Assembly (NCBI RefSeq): GCF_934754935.1
Contig: NZ_CAKVJB010000008.1
Location: 5,816-69,815, forward strand
Direction: 5' to 3'
Source of the DNA: an uncultured Holdemanella sp.
GTDB taxonomy: Bacteria > Bacillota_I > Bacilli_A > Erysipelotrichales > Erysipelotrichaceae
Length of the DNA stretch: 64,000 nucleotides
Position numbers and translations under genes: made by a program. The notes beneath the pieces are model-generated. The model was not told the DNA's origin. It did not search any database and saw nothing but the letters and a program-made list of their open reading frames with translations. Positions 16,886 to 26,334 of the stretch are shown here, piece after piece (position 1 is the stretch's first letter; every line of letters starts with the position of its first letter).

Positions 16886-19192
16886 ATGGAATTAAATACC
16901 TATCCTTTAGTTTGTACAAGAGGGGTCGTACTATATCCAAATCAAGAAATTGTGATTGATGTAGGTAGAGATACTTCTGTACATGCTGTTGAAAATGCTC
17001 AGGATAATTATGATAAAAAGATTTGTTTATTTTCTCAAAAAGAGCTTGAACAAGAAAATCCTGGAACCGAAGATATATATTCTGTAGGGACTTTGTGTGA
17101 AGTTCGTCATATTCGTCGTTTTGATAACTTTTTACGCGTTAAATTCCGTGGAATCAAACGTGTTAAATTAAATAAATGGACTCATGGAAGCTTGAGTGAT
17201 CTTGTTGAAGTTGAAATTCTTGAAAGTGAAAAACAAGATACGGTTGAAGAAGAAGCCTTGATTCGTATGATCGCAGATGAGCTTGATCGCATGCAAGGTC
17301 AAGATCGTTTTGTGACAAAAGAAATTGTTATGGAAATCTCTAAAGGTATGGGCGGTGAATTCTTAAGTGATAAAGCTGTTCAGGGGTTACCTTTAGATCT
17401 TGAAAGAAAACAAAAATATCTTGAAACCCTTGGAGTAAATGATCGTTTAATGATGTTACTTCAAGATATGGCTAAAGAAAAAAAGATGAGTGAAGTTGAA
17501 AAACAAATCAACGAAACTGTTAAAGAAAGAATTGATCAAGGGCAAAAGGACTACTATCTTCGTGAAAAGATGAATGTCATTCGTGAAGAATTAGGGGATA
17601 CAGTTGCTCAAGATGAAGATGCAGCTAAGATTCGTAAGCGTTTAGCCGAAAATCCATATCCTGACTATATTAAGAAAAAGGTAGCGGATGAAGTCAGTCG
17701 TTACGAAATGCTTCCTATGGCTAGTGGAGAAACTGGTGTAATCAAAGCATACATTGATTGGTTAATGGATCTTCCTTGGTGGCAGCAAACAAAAGATAAT
17801 GAGGATTTAAATGCGGCAGAAGCTACTTTAAATGCTGATCATTATGGTCTAGAAAAAGTAAAAGAACGTATTCTAGAATATTTAGCTGTTAAACAAATGA
17901 CAAATTCATTAAATGCACCAATCATTTGTTTGGTAGGTCCTCCTGGAGTTGGTAAAACATCTTTGGCAAAAAGTGTTGCACGTGCTTTAGACCGTAAATT
18001 TGTAAAGATGTCTCTTGGTGGTGTTCGTGATGAAGCAGAGATTCGAGGACATAGAAGAACCTATTTAGGAGCTTTACCTGGACGTATCATTCAAGGTATG
18101 AAAAAGGCTGGAGTGACTAACCCTGTATTCTTAATTGATGAAATTGATAAGATGGCAAGTGATTATAAGGGAGATCCATCAAGTGCTATGCTTGAAGTAT
18201 TAGATCCTGAACAAAACTCAGTATTCTCAGATCACTATATTGAAGAGCCTTATGACTTATCAAAAGTATTATTCATCGCAACCGCTAACTATTTAGAAAA
18301 TATTCCACCTGCATTAAGAGATCGTTTGGAAATCATTGAATTATCAAGCTATACAGATGCAGAAAAGGTTCATATTGCCAAGGATCACTTAGTGCCTAAG
18401 CAATTAAAACTAAATGGATTAAAACCATCACAATTAAAAATTGATGATGATATGTTACTATATTTAATTCGTTACTATACTCGTGAAGCGGGTGTTCGTT
18501 CATTAGAGCGTACGATTGCGACAATTTGCCGTAAAACCGTATTAGCAATCTTAAAAAACAACAAACGCAGTATTAAGTTGACTAAGAAATTAGTTCATGA
18601 GTGGTTGGGTAATGAAAAAGTCGATTATGGTAAAAAAGAAAAGAAAGATCAAGTTGGAACTGTAACAGGACTTGCCTATACAAGTTTTGGTGGAGATATC
18701 CTTCAAATCGAGGCAACTCGCTTTACTGGTAAAGGAAGACTTGTTCTTACTGGACAATTAGGTGATGTTATGAAGGAAAGTGCTAGTATTGCGCTAGACT
18801 ATGTTCGTACACATGCGAAAGAATTCAAAATTGAACCAAAATTGTTTGAAGAAAATGATGTACATATTCACGTACCAGAAGGAGCAGTTCCAAAAGATGG
18901 ACCAAGTGCTGGTGTTACAATGACAACGGCATTGGTATCTTGTTTCTCAAATATTCCAGTTAAGGCAAATTTAGCCATGACAGGTGAAGTAACACTTAGA
19001 GGAAATGTTCTTCCTATTGGTGGTTTAAAAGAGAAATCATTGGCAGCACATCGTTCTGGAATTGATACGATCTTGATTCCAAAAGAAAATGTAAAAGATT
19101 TGGATGATGTACCTCAAGAAGTAAAAGATGCAGTTACTTTTATTCCTTGTTCAAATGTCTCTCAAGTATTACATAACGCATTGGTAAGATAG
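16886..19192 (+). CDS. lon: ATP-dependent protease Lon
   Basis: The product is 768 residues. The N-terminal LON substrate-binding domain begins NTYPLVCTRGVVLYPNQE. A helical middle follows, then AAA+ with Walker A GPPGVGKTS and Walker B FLIDEIDKM. The C-terminal Ser-Lys protease domain has the catalytic Ser in PKDGPSAG and the Lys in the GLKEKSLAAHR region. Lon degrades misfolded and regulatory proteins as a hexamer in the cytosol. SD AAGGAGG lies 6 nt before the ATG. No HAIR/CIRCE heat-shock operator is visible in the short gap. engB follows after 1 bp, the usual lon-engB pair. Confidence 0.97.
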   Translation: MELNTYPLVCTRGVVLYPNQEIVIDVGRDTSVHAVENAQDNYDKKICLFSQKELEQENPGTEDIYSVGTLCEVRHIRRFDNFLRVKFRGIKRVKLNKWTHGSLSDLVEVEILESEKQDTVEEEALIRMIADELDRMQGQDRFVTKEIVMEISKGMGGEFLSDKAVQGLPLDLERKQKYLETLGVNDRLMMLLQDMAKEKKMSEVEKQINETVKERIDQGQKDYYLREKMNVIREELGDTVAQDEDAAKIRKRLAENPYPDYIKKKVADEVSRYEMLPMASGETGVIKAYIDWLMDLPWWQQTKDNEDLNAAEATLNADHYGLEKVKERILEYLAVKQMTNSLNAPIICLVGPPGVGKTSLAKSVARALDRKFVKMSLGGVRDEAEIRGHRRTYLGALPGRIIQGMKKAGVTNPVFLIDEIDKMASDYKGDPSSAMLEVLDPEQNSVFSDHYIEEPYDLSKVLFIATANYLENIPPALRDRLEIIELSSYTDAEKVHIAKDHLVPKQLKLNGLKPSQLKIDDDMLLYLIRYYTREAGVRSLERTIATICRKTVLAILKNNKRSIKLTKKLVHEWLGNEKVDYGKKEKKDQVGTVTGLAYTSFGGDILQIEATRFTGKGRLVLTGQLGDVMKESASIALDYVRTHAKEFKIEPKLFEENDVHIHVPEGAVPKDGPSAGVTMTTALVSCFSNIPVKANLAMTGEVTLRGNVLPIGGLKEKSLAAHRSGIDTILIPKENVKDLDDVPQEVKDAVTFIPCSNVSQVLHNALVR

Positions 19193-19193
19193 T

Positions 19194-19778
19194 ATGATCA
19201 GTGAATTTGTGATTAGTGCTGTTGAAAAGGATCAATGGCCAGAATCTGATTTACCAGAAGTTGTTGTCGTTGGACGTAGTAATGTTGGAAAATCAAGCTT
19301 TATTAATGCACTAACGAATAAGAAAAAACTTGCCTATGTAGGAAATACACCGGGTAAGACACGTTTAATCAATTTCTTTAAGATCGATGATACATGGATG
19401 TTGGTGGATGTTCCTGGATATGGCTATGCGAAAATGTCTAAACAAATGTTGATCAAAATGGGTAAAATGATGGATACATATTTTAACCAAAGAGAACAAA
19501 TTTGTTGCGTTGTACAACTTGTGGATGCAAGACATGGCGCAACACATGATGATTTAGATATGATCGAAATGATTCAAAGTCTTGGAATTCAAATCGTCAT
19601 TGTAGCTACAAAAGTCGATAAGATTCCTAAGACAAAACGTGTTCGTGCATTGAAAGATATTTCTCAACAGCTTCAATTGCCAATGAAGAATATTTTCGGT
19701 ATCAGTAGTACAGAAAAAACAGGTTTTGAACCTGTCTTAGAAAGAATCAATGAAATTGTAGAACAGGCTAAAAAATAG
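19194..19778 (+). CDS. engB: ribosome biogenesis GTPase EngB (YsxC)
   Basis: This 194-residue small GTPase has G1 GRSNVGKSS, the G2 threonine in GNTPGKT, G3 DVPGYG, G4 TKVDK and G5 ISS, the EngB order and spacing. It is needed for assembly of the 50S subunit in Bacillus. It starts 1 bp after the lon stop and is likely translated by coupling. Its stop codon lies in the loop region of the terminator. Confidence 0.96.
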   Translation: MISEFVISAVEKDQWPESDLPEVVVVGRSNVGKSSFINALTNKKKLAYVGNTPGKTRLINFFKIDDTWMLVDVPGYGYAKMSKQMLIKMGKMMDTYFNQREQICCVVQLVDARHGATHDDLDMIEMIQSLGIQIVIVATKVDKIPKTKRVRALKDISQQLQLPMKNIFGISSTEKTGFEPVLERINEIVEQAKK

Positions 19779-19790
19779 TCTGTTCTTTTC
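19761..19790 (+). terminator. terminator of lon-engB
   Basis: Arms GAACAGGCTA and TAGTCTGTTC (one G-T pair) with an A5 loop, followed by TTTT. Confidence 0.75.
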
Positions 19791-19809
19791 TTGTATTACA
19801 TACAAAAGA

Positions 19810-19838
19810 TTGCGAATGTAAGTACAATGACTTATAAT
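19810..19838 (+). promoter_or_regulatory. promoter of the RelB/DinJ-like gene
   Basis: TTGCGA (19810-19815), 17 bp, TATAAT (19833-19838). An SD (AAAGGAG) follows before the ATG at 19860. Confidence 0.7.
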
Positions 19839-19859
19839 TAAGAAAAAGGAGCTTATTAT

Positions 19860-20165
19860 ATGTCAAAAACATCGAATGTATATGCAAGAATTGAACCAGA
19901 AACAAAAGAACAAGCAGAAGCCATCTTGGCAAAATTAGGAATACCATCTTCTGTCGCAATTAACATGTTCTACAATCAAATAATTTTAAATAACGGTTTA
20001 CCTTTTGATGTGAAGATACCATCAAATAAAATTTTAAATGAAGCAGAAATGACAAAAGAGGAATTAGCTAAGGAGATTTTGGCGGCTCATAATGAAGTTT
20101 TAAAAGGGAATACAATTCCTTTTGATCAATTTAATGAATCATTGAAAAAGGATCTAAAACTATGA
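19860..20165 (+). CDS. RelB/DinJ-family antitoxin, apparently orphan
   Basis: This 101-residue protein has the RelB/DinJ ribbon-helix-helix N terminus (TSNVYARIEPETKEQAEAILAKLGIPSSVAINMFYNQI, reported here by pattern), followed by LPFDVKIPS, the conserved link to the toxin-neutralising tail. The tail is charged and probably disordered. DinJ/RelB normally represses its own operon and neutralises a YafQ/RelE mRNA interferase encoded immediately downstream. Here only a 30-codon reading frame follows before the next gene. It has its own good promoter and SD (AAAGGAG). Intact apart from the missing partner. Confidence 0.85.
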   Translation: MSKTSNVYARIEPETKEQAEAILAKLGIPSSVAINMFYNQIILNNGLPFDVKIPSNKILNEAEMTKEELAKEILAAHNEVLKGNTIPFDQFNESLKKDLKL

Positions 20166-20174
20166 ATTTAGAAA

Positions 20175-20267
20175 ATGGATTATAGAATAGTCTATTCTTT
20201 AAAATTGTCTAAAAGAATTGTGAGTGAAATGATTTTGGTGTATGAGTATGTTAAAATGGAAACCTAA
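20175..20267 (+). pseudogene. possible remnant of a RelE/ParE-type toxin
   Basis: Nine bp after the antitoxin stop, an ATG opens a 30-codon frame beginning MDYRIVYSLKLSKR and containing VYEYV before TAA. The first residues look like the N-terminal strand of RelE/ParE-fold toxins (MxYxIVYSxxxxKD). The VYEYV element is like the end of their first helix, with the rest absent. No SD is visible. I read it as a truncated toxin. A chance frame is the alternative. Confidence 0.35.
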
Positions 20268-20284
20268 AAAGGAGTGCTGAGCTT

Positions 20285-21163
20285 ATGAAACAAAACCCAA
20301 CACCTCGTATTACAAATCTATTTATGCTGACAATTGCAGGGATTGTGAATGCCTTTGGCATTACATTATTTATGACACCTGTGAAATTGTATGATAGTGG
20401 AATTTCTGGAACTTCTATGTTATTAGAACAAATTACACCATCCTATTTATCATTATCATTATTCTTGTTGATATTAAATATTCCTTTATTTCTTTTTGGA
20501 CTCAAAAAACAAGGAAAGAAGTTCACATTTTATGCCATTTATACCGTCTTTATATATTCCTTATTCGCATGGCTTATAACGGATGTTTTTCCAATTGATG
20601 TTAGTATTGCTTCACCACTAGCTGGTACAGATTTACTTCTTTGCGCATTATTTGGTGGCATGATTTCAGGTATAGGAAGTGGTTTGGCCATTCGTTTTGG
20701 TGGGGCTATGGATGGTATTGAAGTTATGGCAGTGATTTTCGCAAAACGTATTGGAATTACAGTAGGAACTTTTGTGATGATATATAATGTGATTCTGTAT
20801 GTATTTTGCGGACTTGTATTAAATAGCTGGGTACTTCCACTTTATTCTGTGGTTGCGTATTCAGCGGCATTAAAAACAATTGATTTTGTCGTTGAAGGTA
20901 TTGATCGAGCTAAATGTGCAATGATTGTAACGGAGTATCCAACCGAAATCTGTGAAGCATTAAGTGAAACATTTGAAAGTGGTGTAACTCGAGTGGATGC
21001 CACGGGTGGTTATTCAAAACGACCTAAATCCATTGTCTATTTTGTAGTTAATCGTTACCAAGTCAATCGCATGAAAGAACAAGTTCATGAAATCGATTCT
21101 GGTGCTTATATTATCATGAGTGAAGTGGCAGATATCTTTTCAAATAATATGGATAAAGTATAA
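20285..21163 (+). CDS. YitT family (DUF161/DUF2179) membrane protein
   Basis: This 292-residue protein has about five to six membrane segments in the first 200 residues, including GMISGIGSGLAIRFGGAMDGIEVMAV, the conserved YitT core. A soluble C-terminal DUF2179 domain (~215-290) carries GVTRVDATGGYSKRPKSIVYFVV. The family is widespread in Firmicutes and its transport function is unproven. SD AAAGGAG precedes the ATG by 9 nt. The gene is convergent with nadE, with a shared terminator hairpin at 21168-21195. Confidence 0.88.
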   Translation: MKQNPTPRITNLFMLTIAGIVNAFGITLFMTPVKLYDSGISGTSMLLEQITPSYLSLSLFLLILNIPLFLFGLKKQGKKFTFYAIYTVFIYSLFAWLITDVFPIDVSIASPLAGTDLLLCALFGGMISGIGSGLAIRFGGAMDGIEVMAVIFAKRIGITVGTFVMIYNVILYVFCGLVLNSWVLPLYSVVAYSAALKTIDFVVEGIDRAKCAMIVTEYPTEICEALSETFESGVTRVDATGGYSKRPKSIVYFVVNRYQVNRMKEQVHEIDSGAYIIMSEVADIFSNNMDKV

Positions 21164-21167
21164 AGAA

Positions 21168-21195
21168 AAGTGGGGGAATTAAATTTCCTCCACTT
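21168..21195. terminator. bidirectional terminator between YitT gene and nadE
   Basis: An 11-bp stem AAGTGGGGGAA / TTCCTCCACTT contains one G-T pair. The 3' arm lies inside the last codons of nadE. T tails are weak on both strands. Confidence 0.5.
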
Positions 21196-23083
21196 GTTTA
21201 GTCCATAGACTTCTTGATGCATCACTTGGCATTCTCCAATCACCTCTAGGTGAGAAACAAATAGATCCAACCTTAACACCATCTGGCATACAGTTTCTTT
21301 TGAATTGTTGCGTAAAGAAACGATTATAGAATGTTGTGATGGCTTTTTTAATTGTTTCCTTTTCTACATCTTTGAATGCAACACAAGCCAAATCATAGAT
21401 TTTCTTAGGTTCATCATGATGTCTTAACATTTGATATAAGAAGAAATCATGAAGATCATAAGATCCTAATACTTCTTCTGTTTTTTGCGCAATCTTACCA
21501 TTTTTATCTGGCGGTAAAAGCTCTGGGGATACTGGTGTATCACAAATATCCATCAATACATCATGTAATACTTCATCTTTTAAGGCTACACTTTCAACAA
21601 TATAGCGAACAAGTGTTTTAGGAACACTCGCATTAACTGCATACATACTCATGTGATCCCCATTATATGTACACCATCCTAAGGCAAGTTCACTTAAATC
21701 TCCAGTACCTACTACGATCGCATTATAGGCATTGCTTAAATCCATAAGAATTTGTGTTCTTTCACGAGCCTGAGAGTTTTCATACGTAATATTATGAACT
21801 TCTGGATTATGGTGAATATCTTTAAAGTGTTGATTTACACCATCCACGATAGAAATTTCTTCACTAGATACATGAAGAAGATCCATTAAGATTTGCGCAT
21901 TAGATTTAGTACGTTTTGTTGTTCCAAAACCAGGCATTGTGATCGCATGAATTCCTTTTGAATCATAATTATTGATTTTAAAGGCTTCATGACATACAAG
22001 TAAAGCTAAAGTAGAATCCAAACCACCACTAATTCCAATCACAACATCTTTACAGTGAATTTTAGAAAGACGTGTTGCCAAGCCTTGAGCTTGAATGTGT
22101 AAGATTTCTAAACAACGCGTAATCCTTTCATCTTGATTGTTTGGAACAAAAGGATAAGCATCGATATAGCGGTCAAATTCAATTTCTTCAATTGGTTTTG
22201 ATGCGAATTCTACGGTTATATAGTTTACATGGAATAAATCTTGCCTGCTTGTTTTATAATGTAGACGATCATGATTTAAGTGATCTAAATCAATTTGACC
22301 ATAAATGATTTTATCTGTTTTAGTCTCATTTAAAATGGCCCCATTTTCACAAATTAAATTATGTCCAGAAAAAACTAAATCACTTGAACTTTCTGTAGGT
22401 CCTGCACTGGCATATATATAGCCAGCATAACATTTAGCACTTTGATCTTTGACTAGATTTCTTCTGTAGTTCGCTTTTGAAATGATTTCATTTGAAGCAC
22501 TAACATTACATAATACATTGGCTCCTGCTAGTGCATGCGTTGAACTTACAGGAATGGTTACCCATAGATCTTCACAGATTTCAACACCTAAACAAGCAGA
22601 TGTAGTTGTATCTTTAAATACAATATGATTTGAAACAGGAACCTTTTTGTTGTTGAAGTTAAAAGTTGTGTTTTCTTTTAGTTCACTCGCACTTGAGAAC
22701 CATCTTGTTTCATAGAATTCGTTATAGCTAGGAATATATGTTTTTACTTGAATGCCTAGAATGTCATGGTTGAAACAAATGGCCGCACAATTATAAAGCT
22801 TATTATCAATTTCTAAAGGTAAGCCTAAGACTGCAACTATATTTTCTGGTAGTTCTTCTACAATTTCAAATAGAACTTGTTTTGCTTTATTTAATAATGT
22901 ATGTTCATAGAATAGATCCTGACATGTATATCCTGTAATACATAGTTCTGGAAATATGACAAGTTGTGTATCTGAATCTAATTCTTGGATACATTTTAAA
23001 ATTTCTTCTTTATTAGCCTGTGGATCTCCAATTGAAACATTTGGCGTACAGGCAGCTGTTTTATAATATGAATAACGATGCAT
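21179..23083 (-). CDS. nadE: glutamine-dependent NAD+ synthetase
   Basis: This 634-residue fusion has an N-terminal nitrilase-type glutaminase domain with the Glu in FPELCITGY and the catalytic Cys in CLGVEICEDLW. The C-terminal ATP-pyrophosphatase synthetase domain has the P-loop GISGGLDST. Ammonia released from glutamine passes to the second site, which amidates NaAD to NAD+. The length and domain order match bacterial NadE of the long, glutamine-using form. The start ATG 23083 has GAGGT 6 nt upstream on the minus strand. It lies downstream of the hydrogenase gene, with a terminator between. Confidence 0.96.
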   Translation of the reverse strand: MHRYSYYKTAACTPNVSIGDPQANKEEILKCIQELDSDTQLVIFPELCITGYTCQDLFYEHTLLNKAKQVLFEIVEELPENIVAVLGLPLEIDNKLYNCAAICFNHDILGIQVKTYIPSYNEFYETRWFSSASELKENTTFNFNNKKVPVSNHIVFKDTTTSACLGVEICEDLWVTIPVSSTHALAGANVLCNVSASNEIISKANYRRNLVKDQSAKCYAGYIYASAGPTESSSDLVFSGHNLICENGAILNETKTDKIIYGQIDLDHLNHDRLHYKTSRQDLFHVNYITVEFASKPIEEIEFDRYIDAYPFVPNNQDERITRCLEILHIQAQGLATRLSKIHCKDVVIGISGGLDSTLALLVCHEAFKINNYDSKGIHAITMPGFGTTKRTKSNAQILMDLLHVSSEEISIVDGVNQHFKDIHHNPEVHNITYENSQARERTQILMDLSNAYNAIVVGTGDLSELALGWCTYNGDHMSMYAVNASVPKTLVRYIVESVALKDEVLHDVLMDICDTPVSPELLPPDKNGKIAQKTEEVLGSYDLHDFFLYQMLRHHDEPKKIYDLACVAFKDVEKETIKKAITTFYNRFFTQQFKRNCMPDGVKVGSICFSPRGDWRMPSDASRSLWTKQVEEI

Positions 23084-23115
23084 GTTGATACCTCATTTCC
23101 ATTGAAAATTATACC

Positions 23116-23146
23116 AAAAAAAGACGTCCATTTTAAGGACGTCTTT
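23116..23146 (-). terminator. terminator of the hydrogenase gene
   Basis: A 10-bp perfect stem, AAAGACGTCC and GGACGTCTTT, with a 7-base loop is followed on the minus strand by seven T. Confidence 0.85.
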
Positions 23147-23148
23147 GA

Positions 23149-24666
23149 TTATTGTTCACTAAGTTCGTGAAGACGATCTCCGTATGCAGATTCGTCTGCA
23201 TCCTTCTTATCGTTTTCAGTCGCATATTTTTTAACTAATGCACTTGATTTGTTGATTGGTTGTAAAGTTCCGGCACCAGCCACACATCCACCAGGACATG
23301 CCATACCTTCAAGTAGGTATCCGTTTAATCTTCCGGCTTTTGCCATCATCAACATTGTCTTACAATTCTTTAATCCTTCTGCAGCCTGAACTTTTACTTC
23401 TGTTCCAGGGTGTTCTTTTTGAATCAAATCTTTAACAGCTTTGGCAACACCACCACTAACGGCAAATCCACGACCTGCATTTGTTCCTTCAGTCAATGGA
23501 TCTGAAGTTGTGATTTGATCTAATTCAATACCTTTCGCATTAAACATACCCATAACTTCTTCAAAAGTTAATACGAAATCAACATCACTACGGATTGATT
23601 TACGGCTTGCTTCCAATTTCTTAGCAGCACAAGGACCGATGAATACAACTTTTGCGTTTGGTTTTTCTTTTTTGATCAAACGACCTGTTAATACCATTGG
23701 AGTTAATGCCATTGAAATATATGGTGCAAAGTCAGGGAAGTTTTTCTTCGCCATAACTGACCATGCAGGACAGCAACTTGTAGCCATAAATGGTTGTTTT
23801 TCAGGAACTTTGTCTAAGAAGTCTTCAGCTTCTTCAATTGTACATAAGTCAGCACCAATCGCAACTTCAACAACATCCGCAAAACCTACAGCTTTTAATG
23901 CAGCTTTTACTTTGTCTGGAGTTACAGCTGGACCAAATTGACCAACGAAAGCAGGGGCAACAGCGGCAATTACTTCATAACCTTCTTTCATGGCATAAAT
24001 TGTTTGGAAAATTTGTCCTTTATCAACAATAGCACCAAATGGGCAGTTAACTAGACACATTCCACAGCTAACACATTTATCGTAATCGATTTCTGCTTTT
24101 CCATCTGCATCGGATTTGATCGCATCCATACCACAGCTTGCAGCACAAGGACGTTCTAATTTTGTGATTGCGTGATAAGGACATGCATCCATACAACGTC
24201 CACACTTAATACATTTTTCTTGGTCAATGCAGCTTTTACCATTTACGATATGAATCGCATCTTTTGGACAAACTTCTGTACATTGGTGTGATAAACATCC
24301 TTGACAAGCGTTTGTTACGAAAACTTTCTTTTCAGGACATGCATTACATGCGAATTTAATAATATTGATCAGTGGATCGTCATAGTATTTTTTAGCAATC
24401 GTACTTTCTTCAATTCCATCAGAAATATTAGTATATTCAGTAATGTCACGAACAGGTAAACCCATTCCTAAGCGTAATCTTTCACCAATAATTGCACGTT
24501 CTAGAAAGATACTTTCACGATATTTTGCTTTAGTACCAGGTAAAATTTCATATGGAATCTCTTCCATACGTTTCGAATAATCTGTATTGTCATCGTATGC
24601 CATTGAAGCGATGGCAGTAAAGACCTGACGACGAAGGTCAGTTACCGAGTTATAAATTCCTCTCAT
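23149..24666 (-). CDS. monomeric [FeFe] hydrogenase
   Basis: The product is 505 residues. The N-terminal half has ferredoxin-type 4Fe-4S clusters (CQGCLSHQCTEVCP, CIKCGRCMDACP, CVSCGMCLVNCP). The H-cluster domain has L1 TSCCPAW, L2 GPCAAKK (in place of the more usual MPCxxK) and L3 EGMACPGGC. The L2 variant and the N-terminal arrangement suit the group B type of Clostridia and relatives, whose physiological direction is poorly known. It probably exchanges electrons between ferredoxin and H2 in fermentation. Maturases HydEFG are not in the window. SD AGGAGG lies 5 nt before the ATG. It is divergent from the HAD gene. Confidence 0.95.
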   Translation of the reverse strand: MRGIYNSVTDLRRQVFTAIASMAYDDNTDYSKRMEEIPYEILPGTKAKYRESIFLERAIIGERLRLGMGLPVRDITEYTNISDGIEESTIAKKYYDDPLINIIKFACNACPEKKVFVTNACQGCLSHQCTEVCPKDAIHIVNGKSCIDQEKCIKCGRCMDACPYHAITKLERPCAASCGMDAIKSDADGKAEIDYDKCVSCGMCLVNCPFGAIVDKGQIFQTIYAMKEGYEVIAAVAPAFVGQFGPAVTPDKVKAALKAVGFADVVEVAIGADLCTIEEAEDFLDKVPEKQPFMATSCCPAWSVMAKKNFPDFAPYISMALTPMVLTGRLIKKEKPNAKVVFIGPCAAKKLEASRKSIRSDVDFVLTFEEVMGMFNAKGIELDQITTSDPLTEGTNAGRGFAVSGGVAKAVKDLIQKEHPGTEVKVQAAEGLKNCKTMLMMAKAGRLNGYLLEGMACPGGCVAGAGTLQPINKSSALVKKYATENDKKDADESAYGDRLHELSEQ

Positions 24667-24803
24667 ATTTCCTCCTATTTTTATTCCTCATATAGACTCA
24701 TACAATATTATATAGTAAAAAGTCTATTTGTGAAAGTTTTAATTAGTATAAAGTGTTATTATTTTTTCCTAATAGTGATATAATACCGAGCGAGGTGAAT
24801 TGT

Positions 24804-25445
24804 TTGGTAAAAATTGTATGGGATTGGAACGGAACTTTGTTAGATGATGTTGATTTATGTTTTTCATGTATCAATCGACTTTTAGTCAATCATGAACTAC
24901 AGCCGTTAAGCACTTTAAATCAATATCGAGAAGTATTTACATTTCCAATAGAGGATTATTATAAAAGGGTTGGCTTTGATTTTGATAAAATACCTTTTTC
25001 CATATTGGCTCACGAATATATGGAGGATTATCAAGAAAAAAGTTATAGTTGCGACTTGCATTCAGATGTATTGGATGTTGTAAAAAAGGCTAAGCATTTA
25101 GGCTTTTCACAAACCGTACTTTCTGCAAGTAAGATGGATTATCTTCTAAGACAAATGCAAAATTTAAATGTAGATACTTTATTTGATTCAATTTATGGAA
25201 TCAATGATATTTATGCGAAAAGTAAAGTGGAATTAGCTCATGCGTTTAAACAAACATGTAACCTGGATGATGAAATTTATTTTGTAGGTGATAGCGTGCA
25301 TGATTATGAAGTCGCAAAAAGTATTGATGCCAAGTGTATCTTGGTAACAACGGGGCATCAAAATCGTAAGACTTTAGAAAGTGTGAATGTACCGGTTATG
25401 GACAGTTTAATGGAAAGTTTGGATTTTATTTATGAAAGAGATTAA
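24804..25445 (+). CDS. HAD-superfamily phosphatase (phosphoglycolate phosphatase-like)
   Basis: This 213-residue HAD hydrolase begins VKIVWDWNGTLLDD, where the usual DxD nucleophile motif reads DWNGT. Motif II is TVLSAS, motif III Lys lies near AKSKVEL, and motif IV is FVGDSVHDYEVA. A cap follows motif I. The second motif I position is Asn rather than Asp, which weakens the acid/base role and may alter specificity. I start it at TTG 24804, with GAGGTG 6 nt upstream. The in-frame ATG further up has none. It overlaps the RluA gene by 14 bp. Confidence 0.85.
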   Translation: MVKIVWDWNGTLLDDVDLCFSCINRLLVNHELQPLSTLNQYREVFTFPIEDYYKRVGFDFDKIPFSILAHEYMEDYQEKSYSCDLHSDVLDVVKKAKHLGFSQTVLSASKMDYLLRQMQNLNVDTLFDSIYGINDIYAKSKVELAHAFKQTCNLDDEIYFVGDSVHDYEVAKSIDAKCILVTTGHQNRKTLESVNVPVMDSLMESLDFIYERD

Positions 25446-26319
25446 GATCAATTCAAATGATGCGAATCAAAGATTAGATAAGTTTTTAATGAAAACTTTT
25501 CCTAAACTAGGCAAGTCAATGATGTATAAGGCGATTCGAAATAAAAAAATCAAGGTGAATCGTAAGCGTTGTACTTTTGATCAGAAAATCCAGGAAAACG
25601 ATAGTATTTTATTGTTTTTACCTCCGGATGTTTTAGAAGAGAAAAAAGTGGAAACAAATTATATATCATCAAAGTTAGATGTCATTTATGAAGATGAAAA
25701 CATCTTGATTGTGAATAAGCCATACGGCTTATTGTCACAGAGTGATCAAAGCCAAAATCAAGATTGTCTAGTCAATCGTGTACAAGCATATTTAATGGAG
25801 AAAAACGAATATGATCCAAATAAGGAACATTCTTTTGCGCCTAGTATTTGTCATAGATTAGATCGAAATACAACAGGTCTAGTGATTGCTGCAAAAAATG
25901 CGAATGCGTTAAGAAAAGTAAATGAGGCAATCGCAAATCGTAAGATCCAGAAAATGTATCGTGCACATGTTTACGGTACTTTTAATCAAAAAGATTTTAG
26001 TATGTGTTATTACATTCGCAAAGAAAATACGATTGCGAAAGTAAGTGATAAAAAATTAGAGGGCTATCAAAAAGCATTAATGGATGTACATGTTGAAAGT
26101 GATGATGGCGAGAATTCAATTTGTACAATCACTCTTCATACAGGAAGATTTCATCAGATTCGTGCTCTAATGGGACATATACAGCATCCTTTGTTAGGTG
26201 ATGTAAAATATGGATATCATGGAAAGAAAAGGCCGGTAGAATTGATGGCATATCGGTTAGAGTTTCAGGATATTGATTTACCACTTTCACAAATGGTGTT
26301 TGAAATTCCAAGAGCATAG
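25432..26319 (+). CDS. RluA-family pseudouridine synthase with S4 domain
   Basis: The 295-residue protein starts with an S4 RNA-binding domain (~1-60, NQRLDKFLMKTFPKLGKSMM). A pseudouridine synthase core follows, with the catalytic Asp in HRLDRNTTGL and the RluA motif GRFHQIRALMGHIQHPLLGD. It isomerises uridines in 23S rRNA or tRNA, probably an RluC/RluD-like job. The start lies within the HAD gene. A second, more divergent RluA homologue lies at 28 kb on the other strand. An antiporter gene follows after 15 bp. Confidence 0.93.
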   Translation: MKEIKINSNDANQRLDKFLMKTFPKLGKSMMYKAIRNKKIKVNRKRCTFDQKIQENDSILLFLPPDVLEEKKVETNYISSKLDVIYEDENILIVNKPYGLLSQSDQSQNQDCLVNRVQAYLMEKNEYDPNKEHSFAPSICHRLDRNTTGLVIAAKNANALRKVNEAIANRKIQKMYRAHVYGTFNQKDFSMCYYIRKENTIAKVSDKKLEGYQKALMDVHVESDDGENSICTITLHTGRFHQIRALMGHIQHPLLGDVKYGYHGKKRPVELMAYRLEFQDIDLPLSQMVFEIPRA

Positions 26320-26334
26320 TGGGAGGATATGAAT

